In this document: piece by piece, positions 1 to 5,274 of the stretch | How the letters are laid out: each line of letters opens with the position of its first letter | Numbering within the stretch: position 1 is the first letter of the stretch | Source of the DNA: Clostridia bacterium | Lineage (GTDB): Bacteria > Bacillota_A > Clostridia > Christensenellales > Aristaeellaceae | DNA: 8,565 nucleotides | Assembly (NCBI GenBank): GCA_017430945.1 | Contig: JAFRMB010000125.1 | Location: forward strand, 1 to 8,565 | Direction: 5' to 3' | Program-made: the position numbers and the translations under genes | Notes under the pieces: model-generated | Told to the model about the DNA's origin: nothing | Seen by the model: the letters and a program-made list of their open reading frames with translations, nothing else | The model's database searches: none

Positions 1-71
1 AGGTGCGCGAACATCGGCGCGAATGCCCCCAACTGCTGCCGGCCGGCCGTCTGCGTGATCTTTTCTTTCAT
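1..71 (-). CDS. Carboxymuconolactone decarboxylase-family protein, N-terminal fragment
   Basis: Only the first 23 complete codons lie in the window; the gene runs off the left edge. The visible peptide begins MKEKITQTAGRQQLGAFAP and continues MFAHL. The TAGR-x-QLG-x-FAP-x-FA pattern is what I recall at the start of small carboxymuconolactone decarboxylase (CMD/AhpD-like) proteins, many of which are thiol-dependent peroxidase-like or of unknown activity. The CxxC region that would show redox activity is outside the window. I chose the ATG at 71 because GAGGGAGG at 86-79 lies 7 nt from it; the in-frame ATG at 77 is only 1 nt from that site. It starts 15 bp after the permease stop, so it is almost certainly the fourth gene of the TetR operon. 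The family call rests on a short stretch. Confidence 0.6.
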   Translation of the reverse strand, partial: MKEKITQTAGRQQLGAFAPMFAH

Positions 72-86
72 ATCCATGCCTCCCTC

Positions 87-995
87 TCATACCAACAGAT
101 CGACGATCATGCCCGTTCCCCAGGCGAACGTCACGGTGAACAGGATGTAGATGACGAACCGCCGCCAGCCCAGCACGATCTTCATCGCGCCGAGGTTGGT
201 GATCTTCGTCGCGGGCCCGGTGATCATGAACGCCGCTGCGCTGCCCATGCGCATGCCGTCCAGCAGCCACTGCTGCAAAAGCGGGATCGTCCCGCCGCCG
301 CACATGTACAGCGGCACCCCGATGGCCGCCGCCATCAGCACGCCGAAGCCCTCGTTTTTCCCGAACAGGCTGCCGACGAGATCGCCCGGAACGTGGATCT
401 GATACAGCGCCGTCAGCAGGATGCCCAGCGCGATCATGGGGCCGGTGGCCCTGACGTTGCGCCCGACGTTCTTCAAAAAGCGCATCAGCAGGTTCGGGTC
501 GGTGTCGCGGTCTGCGCCCTCGTGAAAGCCGGTGAAGTCGAAGAAGGACCTGCCCTTTCCGCTGTAGAACAGCCGGATCAGCCAACCGGCCACACAGCCG
601 CAGAGGGTACAGCTGACGCAGCGTATGACCACCGCCGTCCGCCCCAGCGCCCCGCTGTAGAAGATCAGCTGCGGGTTGAGCAGGATGCTCGACATCATGA
701 ACGCCGCGAGATGATCGTCCTTCACGCCCTGCTGCGAAAAAGAAGCGGCGAGGGGGATCGTGCCGTACATGCAAAGCGGCGAGGCGACGCCCAGCAGGCT
801 CGCGGGGATCACGCCCAGCCAGCCCGTTTTGCGCCGGCCGATCCCGGCGAGCGCGCCGTGGATGGCCTTCCTGCCGAACACGGACACCGCGCTGCCCAGC
901 AGGATGCCCAGCGCCCAGTAGGGCGCGATCTGCCGGACCTGGATGTCCAGGTAGTACCAGAGGTAGATCGCCTCGCGACGGATCCATTCGATCAT
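87..995 (-). CDS. ArsP/DUF318-type (UPF0718) inner-membrane permease
   Basis: A 302-residue polytopic membrane protein. It has several hydrophobic helices arranged as two related halves, each with a family signature: SPLCMYGTIP at residues 72-81 and PLYMCGGGTIPL at 228-239. The later GPATKITNLG (260-269) is also typical of this permease family. Characterised ArsP members export trivalent organoarsenicals and use conserved cysteines. Here Cys75 and Cys232 sit inside the two signatures and a further Cys cluster (RCVSCTLCGC) lies near the middle. Most family members have no known substrate, so arsenic export is only one possibility. The start codon overlaps the stop of the upstream DUF362 gene (ATGA, 995-992) and has only a weak ribosome binding site, which points to translational coupling. 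I infer that the substrate relates to the ligand sensed by the TetR protein at the head of the operon. Confidence 0.85.
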   Translation of the reverse strand: MIEWIRREAIYLWYYLDIQVRQIAPYWALGILLGSAVSVFGRKAIHGALAGIGRRKTGWLGVIPASLLGVASPLCMYGTIPLAASFSQQGVKDDHLAAFMMSSILLNPQLIFYSGALGRTAVVIRCVSCTLCGCVAGWLIRLFYSGKGRSFFDFTGFHEGADRDTDPNLLMRFLKNVGRNVRATGPMIALGILLTALYQIHVPGDLVGSLFGKNEGFGVLMAAAIGVPLYMCGGGTIPLLQQWLLDGMRMGSAAAFMITGPATKITNLGAMKIVLGWRRFVIYILFTVTFAWGTGMIVDLLV

Positions 996-1993
996 TCTAT
1001 GACCACAAGATCGTAGGTCCTGCTGCCCAGCCCGATCGCTTCGGCGGCGTCCAGCGTGTGCAGGCCGTTTCGGCTCTCGATGCGGGCCACGAGGCTCTCG
1101 CTGTCCGGCATGGCGTACACCAGGTCGACCGCCGCCTGGTCGATGGCCAGCGGGTCGGCGGATGCGAGGATCCCGATGTCGTGCATGTCCGGCTCGTCGG
1201 GATAGCCGTCGCAGTCGCAGTCCACGGACAGCCGGTTCAGCACGCTGACGTAGACGATGTTCCCGTCCATGTAGGTATGTACGCCCTTCGCCGCGTCCGC
1301 CATGGCTTCGAGGAACGGGTCCTGCTCGCCCCAGATGCTGCCGCTGGTGCGCGTGCCGCCGGAGTGGATCCAGCCCTTGCCCATCGACGAGCTGAAGCCG
1401 ATGGAGATGTTCTTGATGGCCCCGCCGAAGCCCGCCATGGCGTGGCCCTTGAAGTGGGACAGCACCAGGAACGAATCATAGTCAGCGAAATGACTGCCCA
1501 CGTAGTCCACGCTCAGGCGCCGGCCGCCCTCGACCGGGATCTCCATGCTGTCCTCGGCGTCCAGGATGTCCACCTCGGCGATGTCGGTGAAGCCGTGGTC
1601 CTTCGCCAGCTGCAGGTGCATGGCGGTCGAGGCGCGGCTGCCGCCGTAGGCGGTGTTGCACTCCACGATGGTGCCGTCGAGCATCCGCACCAGGTCGCCG
1701 ATCAGCGCCGGGCGAAGGTAGTTCGAGTGTTCGCTCTCGCCGGTGGACAGCTTGACGCCCACCCTGCCGGGCAATTCCGCGTTCAGCGCCCGATACGCCT
1801 TGACCAGGCTTTCGGGCGAGATGTCGCTGATGAAATACACCGCAGCCGGGGCGGCCTCGTCCCGGTGGGGCAGATCCGCGAGCGCGACCTCCACGCCGCC
1901 GTTGGTCGTCAGGGTCAGGTCGGCCGCCAGTGCCGGCGATGCGCACAGCAGCAGGCAGGCGAGCAGCAAAGCGATCGTGCGAAGGGTCTTCAT
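992..1993 (-). CDS. Secreted DUF362 domain protein
   Basis: A 333-residue protein with a clear Sec signal peptide (MKTLRT, a hydrophobic stretch, then ASPALA with predicted cleavage after Ala22). The mature part matches the DUF362 family: VECNTAYGGSRASTAMH near residues 114-130, LSHFKGHAMAGFGGAIKNISIG around 179-200, and HDIGILASADPLAIDQAAVDLV near 272-293. DUF362 has no established reaction. Many members carry a C-terminal 4Fe-4S ferredoxin domain; this one has none and ends soon after the DUF362 core. It has a short VDCDCDGYPDEPDMHD acidic/Cys segment that could bind metal, which is speculation. Start chosen by AAGGAGGA about 8 nt upstream. It is 76 bp after the TetR gene and overlaps the permease start, so it is the second gene of the operon. 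The pairing suggests an extracytoplasmic binding or handling step coupled to transport. Confidence 0.85.
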   Translation of the reverse strand: MKTLRTIALLLACLLLCASPALAADLTLTTNGGVEVALADLPHRDEAAPAAVYFISDISPESLVKAYRALNAELPGRVGVKLSTGESEHSNYLRPALIGDLVRMLDGTIVECNTAYGGSRASTAMHLQLAKDHGFTDIAEVDILDAEDSMEIPVEGGRRLSVDYVGSHFADYDSFLVLSHFKGHAMAGFGGAIKNISIGFSSSMGKGWIHSGGTRTSGSIWGEQDPFLEAMADAAKGVHTYMDGNIVYVSVLNRLSVDCDCDGYPDEPDMHDIGILASADPLAIDQAAVDLVYAMPDSESLVARIESRNGLHTLDAAEAIGLGSRTYDLVVIE

Positions 1994-2069
1994 CGTGTTT
2001 TCCTCCTTGTCCGGGTCCGGCGACGCCGGCCGGCGATCCCACTTCGGATCCGGCCCGGAGCGCCGCGCT

Positions 2070-2693
2070 TCATGCGCCCAGCAGCCTGGTCAGGCACGCA
2101 TGGGTCAGTTCATAGATCGATGGGTAGGCGAAGTCCACGTTCGCGTCCCGCATCGCGCTGCGCTGCTTGTCCGTCACCCGCGCGTAGGGGTAGATGCCGA
2201 ACATGAACGGGAAGAACACGTAGACGAAGCCCCGGATCTCCCCGGCGCTCATGTCCGGACAGAACTTGCCGAGGATGGCGCGGATCAGAGCCATGGATCT
2301 GCCGTAGGCCGCCTTGAAGTGCGTCAGAAGCTCCTGGCGGCTGTTGCTCTCCATGTCGAAGTTGTTCATGGACAGCAGCTTCAGCAGCTGTTCCCGCCGC
2401 TCCAGCGAGCGCGCCAGCAGATCTGCGAGCTGCGCCCTGGTCAGCGCTTCATGCGCCTCCAGGATCGCCGACAGCTCCGCGTTCCAGCGGTCGTACTCCC
2501 GCTCGTACAGCGCCAGGAAGATCTCCTCCCTGGTCTGGAAATAGTTGTAGATGGTCGGGCGCGAAAAGGAGGTCGCGTTGCCGATCTCCTTGAGCGTGAT
2601 GTCCTTGAAGCTCATCGTGCGGTACAGATTCTCGCAGGCGTTGACGATCTCCTCCCGCCGCCGGGCGATCAGTTCCGGCGTCCCTTTGATCAT
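2070..2693 (-). CDS. TetR-family transcriptional repressor
   Basis: A 207-residue regulator. The N-terminal TetR helix-turn-helix is plain: residues 12-57 include the ITLKEIGNATSFSRPTIYNYF segment with the family's TIYNYF recognition helix, followed by T-R-E-E-I-F. The remaining ~150 residues are helical and rich in Leu, Arg and Glu, as expected for the ligand-binding and dimerisation domain, but the ligand cannot be read from it. GGAGGG lies about 7 nt before the ATG. The promoter directly upstream has two matching palindromes at the -35 box and the transcription start, so the protein most likely represses its own gene and the three genes after it (DUF362, permease, CMD-like). Family membership is secure. 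Autoregulation is inferred from operator placement. Confidence 0.92.
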   Translation of the reverse strand: MIKGTPELIARRREEIVNACENLYRTMSFKDITLKEIGNATSFSRPTIYNYFQTREEIFLALYEREYDRWNAELSAILEAHEALTRAQLADLLARSLERREQLLKLLSMNNFDMESNSRQELLTHFKAAYGRSMALIRAILGKFCPDMSAGEIRGFVYVFFPFMFGIYPYARVTDKQRSAMRDANVDFAYPSIYELTHACLTRLLGA

Positions 2694-2720
2694 GGCGTTT
2701 CCCTCCGATGCGCGTGCGGC

Positions 2721-2743
2721 ATTGCTGACACCGTGTCAGCAAT
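2721..2743. promoter_or_regulatory. TetR operator O1 (palindrome over the transcription start)
   Basis: A perfect inverted repeat with 11-bp arms (ATTGCTGACAC / GTGTCAGCAAT) around one central base at 2732. It covers the predicted start of transcription (about 2740). Its inner 13 bp, TGACACCGTGTCA, match the second palindrome at 2761-2775 except at the central base. The size and symmetry suit a TetR dimer. Confidence 0.82.
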
Positions 2744-2746
2744 GCC

Positions 2747-2775
2747 ATTATAGAGCATGGTTGACACGGTGTCAA
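2747..2775 (-). promoter_or_regulatory. Consensus sigma-A promoter of the TetR operon
   Basis: Read on the minus strand: TTGACA at 2775-2770, a 17-nt spacer, and TATAAT at 2752-2747. Both hexamers match the consensus exactly. Transcription should start near 2740, giving a 5' leader of about 45 nt before the TetR ATG at 2693. Such a strong promoter for a regulator operon makes sense only if it is tightly repressed, consistent with the two operators over it. Confidence 0.88.
2761..2775. promoter_or_regulatory. TetR operator O2 (palindrome over the -35 box)
   Basis: A 15-bp perfect inverted repeat, TTGACAC-G-GTGTCAA, whose right arm contains the minus-strand -35 hexamer. It shares the core TGACACSGTGTCA with O1; the two centres are 36 bp apart. 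A repressor bound here would block sigma-factor access directly. Confidence 0.8.
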
Positions 2776-2824
2776 TAGCGTGGCGTACATTTTACATGTG
2801 GGTTGCCGAAACATGAATGACAAG

Positions 2825-2946
2825 GTGACAGGGGGACGGTTCTCCTGACACGCTATCTTTCTCCGGCATGCTCCGATCAGGGGAGAGTGGTGGCGCTAAA
2901 TGCCAAGAGCAACAGTGGGTTGTCAAGAGGACCGTCCCCATGACAC
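2825..2946. repeat. REP-like pair of inverted quasi-palindromes
   Basis: Two similar 27-28 bp units lie in opposite orientation. The first is at 2825-2851 (GTGACAGGGGGACGG then TTCTCCTGACAC). The second, at 2919-2946, reads GTGTCATGGGGACGG then TCCTCTTGACAAC on the reverse strand. Each is itself an imperfect palindrome centred on ACGGT/ACCGT. They flank about 67 bp with no open frame of interest. The GGGGACGGTTCTC...TGACAC type is a pattern I recall as dispersed intergenic repeats in Clostridia and relatives, often linked to REP-associated IS200-like (RAYT) transposases. No transposase is present here. The role at this site, between two minus-strand transcription units, is unknown. Confidence 0.6.
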
Positions 2947-2964
2947 TGAGTCCCCATGACACTG
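2934..2964. repeat. 15-bp tandem direct repeat
   Basis: GTCCCCATGACACTG occurs at 2934-2948 and again at 2950-2964, with one base between (period 16). The first copy overlaps the end of the second REP-like unit, so this looks like a partial duplication of its right arm. Confidence 0.85.
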
Positions 2965-2967
2965 GGA

Positions 2968-2995
2968 CGGCCCTCTGCACTGGCGCAGAGGGCCG
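2968..2995 (-). terminator. G+C-rich hairpin after the flavoprotein gene, probable terminator
   Basis: An 11-bp perfect stem (CGGCCCTCTGC / GCAGAGGGCCG) with a 6-nt loop begins 33 nt past the stop of the minus-strand flavoprotein gene. Stem strength and position suit a terminator. However, neither side has a proper T-run (on the minus strand it is followed by TCCCAGTGTC), so it is not a standard intrinsic terminator. It could also act as a 3' stabilising hairpin or belong to the adjoining repeat cluster. Confidence 0.5.
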
Positions 2996-3028
2996 CCCTG
3001 ATCTGTTTTCGCTTCAGTTCCGCCGGCA

Positions 3029-5020
3029 TCAAGCCTTGCCGTTCACCACGATCTTCGCGGCGCGGCGCCCGAAGGTCATCGTGCGTCCGCACGCCAGGCC
3101 GGTGAAGAGGTTCGGATAGTTGTTGGCGAAGAAGCCGCCGGTGACGTCGCCGGTAGCCCACAGACCTTCGATGGGCGTGCCGTCCTCGCGGATGACCTGC
3201 ATGTCGGTGTTGATCCGGCAGCCGTCCAGGGTGGTCAGGTGCCAGGCGCAGGTGCGGATGCCGTAGAAGGGGGCGGTATCGACGGGCGTCATCCGGTGGG
3301 CGGACTTGCCGTAGTCCTCGTCAACGCCCTTGGCGCACAGCTCGTTGTAGCGGTTCACGGTCTCGACGAACGCGTCCACGGGGATGTTCAGCTTTTCGGC
3401 CAGCTCCTCCAGGGTGTCGGCCTTCTGCAGGTAGCCCATCTCCAGGTGGGAGTTCTCGCCCTCGGTCATGGAGGACCACACGTAGTCATAGGGCATGTTG
3501 GAGAGCGCGCCGTTGTCGAACGGGAACAGTCGGCAGCAGCCCACCTCGTCGAACTGTTCGCAATACTGCTTGTTGTTCGCATCGAAGATGTCGCAGTAAG
3601 TGTGGTGCGGCTGCATGTACATCGAGTGCAGCATGAACTCATAGGGGCCGGACTCGTTGCAGAAGCGCTTGCCGTTCAGGTTGACCTTCAGGAAGGGCTG
3701 CTCGCCGAACCAGTACCACTTGCCGTTGGTCTTGTAGCCCGCGGTGTCGGTGGGCAACACGGAGCAGCGGTTGAACATCATGGAGGCATGGCAGGGATCC
3801 ATCTCGCCGCCGGCCCACAGGATGGCCTTGATGCCGCTGCCGTCGGCGGTGGAGCCGATGGGCACGTTGGCCTTCATCTTCATCGTCATGGGCTGGAGCG
3901 CCAGCATCATATCGGTGTTGGTGGCATAGCCGCCGGTGGCCAGGATGACGCCCTTGCTGGCCTTGATGCGCAGATAGTGCTGGTCGTTCTGGTCCTGCGC
4001 GATGATGCCGACCACCTTGCCGGTCTCGTCCTGGTCCAGCTTTACCAGCGCGGTGGAGAGCTTCCACTCCACGCCCAGTTCGTCGCAGTGGGCCTTGAAG
4101 GTGGAGCTGGTGGTGACGTCGGCGGCGGCCGTCTCCGTCTTGTGGGGGCTGTGGCCGGTGGCGTAGGCCTTGTCGCGCTCGGGGTGCGCCTGATCGCCGA
4201 TGCCGCCCTCGAGGCTCATGTACCAGTCGCCGGTGGACTCCATCAGGTCGGTCAGCCAGTCCACCATCTCGCCGGAGTTGTCGATCCACGTCTTGACGAG
4301 GTCGCTGTCCACGTAGCCGCTGGCGTAGCGCACGATGTCCTGGAGCGCTTCGGTCTTGTCGATCTCAAACTCGGGGAAGTCCTTGAAGGCCTCCTTCTGG
4401 AGCCTGGAATCGATCGCGCCGATGTCTTCGCGGATGCCGGTGGGCGCCTCGCGCTTTTCGACGACCAGCACCTTCGCGCCTTCCTCGGCCGCGGTCATGG
4501 CGGTGATCCAGCCGCCCGTGCCGCAGCCGACCACGAGGACTTCGGTCTCGAGCTCTTCGGTGATATCGGCGTCTGCGATCTCCGGCGCCTCTCCCAGCCA
4601 GTCGGAAGGCGCCGCGTCATCCTTGACGGACAGCTCGACGGTCTTTCCGGAGGCCTGGGAGATACAGGCCGCCGCCGCGGTGCGGATCGCGTCGCTGGTC
4701 ACGGTCGCGCCGGAGACGGCGTCGATATCCGCGCCCTGGGCGTCCAGGATGGCCTGGGCCATGCTCTCGCCGATCTTGCCGCCGATCTCCGGGGTCTCGC
4801 CGGAAACGTCGATCTGCACGTCGGTGATGCTGTTGGCGTCAAACGTCATCGTGACCGTCACATCGCCGGCGATGCCCTTTGCGGCGGCGGAGTACGTGCC
4901 GGGGGTATAGATGCCCTCCGCCACCGCGATGCCGCCCACGCCCAGACCGGTCAGCGTGACGGCGGCGGCTCCGGCCAGGGAGCCCTTCAGAAAGTTTCTG
5001 CGGGAAAGATTCTTGCTCAA
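3029..5020 (-). CDS. Tat-exported FMN/FAD-dependent reductase (fumarate/urocanate reductase-like)
   Basis: A 663-residue flavoprotein. Residues 1-35 form a Tat signal (SRRNFLKG at 6-13, then a hydrophobic stretch). Residues about 36-124 are an FMN-binding domain with the DAVSGATVTS motif (100-109), where Thr106 is the expected covalent FMN site. The FAD-binding reductase domain follows, with the Rossmann motif VVGCGTGGW at 163-171 and the family C-terminus GLWATGDVTGG near 619-629. Relatives use FAD to reduce an electron acceptor outside the membrane, fed through the covalent FMN. Two regions differ from fumarate reductases as I recall them: the usual HHTMGG is WHLTTLDG (593-600), and the usual NE-x3-R catalytic-arginine region is NESGPYEF. 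The end reads GGFFANNYPN instead of a GANRLGG type. So fumarate is unlikely to be the substrate, and the real one is unknown. The start is TTG at 5020, behind a perfect ribosome binding site; upstream in-frame ATGs lack one. Confidence 0.88.
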   Translation of the reverse strand: MSKNLSRRNFLKGSLAGAAAVTLTGLGVGGIAVAEGIYTPGTYSAAAKGIAGDVTVTMTFDANSITDVQIDVSGETPEIGGKIGESMAQAILDAQGADIDAVSGATVTSDAIRTAAAACISQASGKTVELSVKDDAAPSDWLGEAPEIADADITEELETEVLVVGCGTGGWITAMTAAEEGAKVLVVEKREAPTGIREDIGAIDSRLQKEAFKDFPEFEIDKTEALQDIVRYASGYVDSDLVKTWIDNSGEMVDWLTDLMESTGDWYMSLEGGIGDQAHPERDKAYATGHSPHKTETAAADVTTSSTFKAHCDELGVEWKLSTALVKLDQDETGKVVGIIAQDQNDQHYLRIKASKGVILATGGYATNTDMMLALQPMTMKMKANVPIGSTADGSGIKAILWAGGEMDPCHASMMFNRCSVLPTDTAGYKTNGKWYWFGEQPFLKVNLNGKRFCNESGPYEFMLHSMYMQPHHTYCDIFDANNKQYCEQFDEVGCCRLFPFDNGALSNMPYDYVWSSMTEGENSHLEMGYLQKADTLEELAEKLNIPVDAFVETVNRYNELCAKGVDEDYGKSAHRMTPVDTAPFYGIRTCAWHLTTLDGCRINTDMQVIREDGTPIEGLWATGDVTGGFFANNYPNLFTGLACGRTMTFGRRAAKIVVNGKA

Positions 5021-5026
5021 ATGAAT

Positions 5027-5035
5027 ACCTCCTTT
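5027..5035 (-). promoter_or_regulatory. Ribosome binding site deciding the TTG start of the flavoprotein
   Basis: AAAGGAGGT on the minus strand, with AGGAGG 7 nt before TTG at 5020-5018. The frame stays open to 5155, but the ATGs there would place 45 charged residues before the Tat signal and lie upstream of the predicted transcription start. Confidence 0.85.
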
Positions 5036-5056
5036 GAATTTTATTCTCCTGCTTCC

Positions 5057-5086
5057 ATTATATCGCATGATCCCGGCTTTTGTAAA
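5057..5086 (-). promoter_or_regulatory. Sigma-A promoter of the flavoprotein gene
   Basis: On the minus strand, TTTACA at 5086-5081, an 18-nt spacer, and TATAAT at 5062-5057. Transcription would start near 5050, about 30 nt before the TTG codon. It diverges from the plus-strand promoter at 5149-5177. Confidence 0.75.
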
Positions 5087-5090
5087 CCAT

Positions 5091-5110
5091 CGATCCGCAA
5101 AAACGGATCG
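5091..5110. promoter_or_regulatory. Inverted repeat between the divergent promoters, possible operator
   Basis: CGATCCG (5091-5097) and CGGATCG (5104-5110) form a 7-bp perfect inverted repeat around CAAAAA. It sits 4 bp upstream of the flavoprotein -35 box and 38 bp before the plus-strand -35 box, a position suited to an activator or shared regulator. The arms are short, so chance is not excluded. Confidence 0.35.
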
Positions 5111-5148
5111 CTCCGTCCCCGTGTACGTCGACAGATGATCACGATCTC

Positions 5149-5177
5149 TTGACAAGTCTCATCCGGCACCTTATAAT
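5149..5177 (+). promoter_or_regulatory. Consensus sigma-A promoter of the PEP-synthase-like gene
   Basis: TTGACA at 5149-5154, a 17-nt spacer, and TATAAT at 5172-5177, an exact consensus. The start of transcription is expected near 5184, only about 8 nt before the leader hairpin and about 91 nt before the ATG. Confidence 0.88.
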
Positions 5178-5191
5178 GATATCAGTGGAAC

Positions 5192-5252
5192 GAGGCGCAA
5201 GGGTGTGCCGGCGGGAACGACTCCCGCATGCACCCCTTGCGCCTCCTTTTTT
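5192..5252 (+). terminator. Leader hairpin with T-run: candidate transcription attenuator
   Basis: The outer stem pairs 5192-5205 (GAGGCGCAAGGGTG) with 5231-5245 (CACCCCTTGCGCCTC): 14 pairs with one bulged C at 5233. Inside, GCGGGA (5211-5216) pairs with TCCCGC (5222-5227) around ACGAC. TTTTTT at 5247-5252 follows, so it has all parts of an intrinsic terminator. No plus-strand gene lies upstream and a consensus promoter ends 15 bp before it, so it acts on its own downstream gene: most transcripts should stop at about 68 nt unless something prevents folding. There is almost no RNA before the hairpin for a classic alternative antiterminator stem. A protein, an antisense RNA, or the timing of folding would have to decide. 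Its arms recur in the leader at 7923-7974. Confidence 0.75.
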
Positions 5253-5274
5253 GGATTTGAATGGAGGGAGAACG

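Noticed and set aside
1058..2206. A 382-codon plus-strand open frame opposite the DUF362 and TetR genes
   Set aside because: It crosses two real genes in antisense, has Arg/Ala/Val-rich composition with no motif, and no start signal.
3239..5152. A 637-codon plus-strand open frame opposite the flavoprotein gene
   Set aside because: It is antisense to a clearly recognisable enzyme, is made of low-complexity Val/Gly/His/Asp/Leu-rich sequence, lacks a ribosome binding site, and reflects high-G+C codon use on the other strand.
5021..5155. N-terminal extension of the flavoprotein to upstream ATG codons
   Set aside because: The extension lies over and beyond the promoter, has no ribosome binding site, and would bury the Tat signal behind 45 residues; the TTG at 5020 has a perfect site.
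5211..5227. Guanidine-II (mini-ykkC) type hairpin because of an ACGA sequence in the loop
   Set aside because: That riboswitch needs two small hairpins with ACGR tetraloops. Here there is one, the loop is ACGAC, it sits inside a larger stem, and the matching leader has TCCG.
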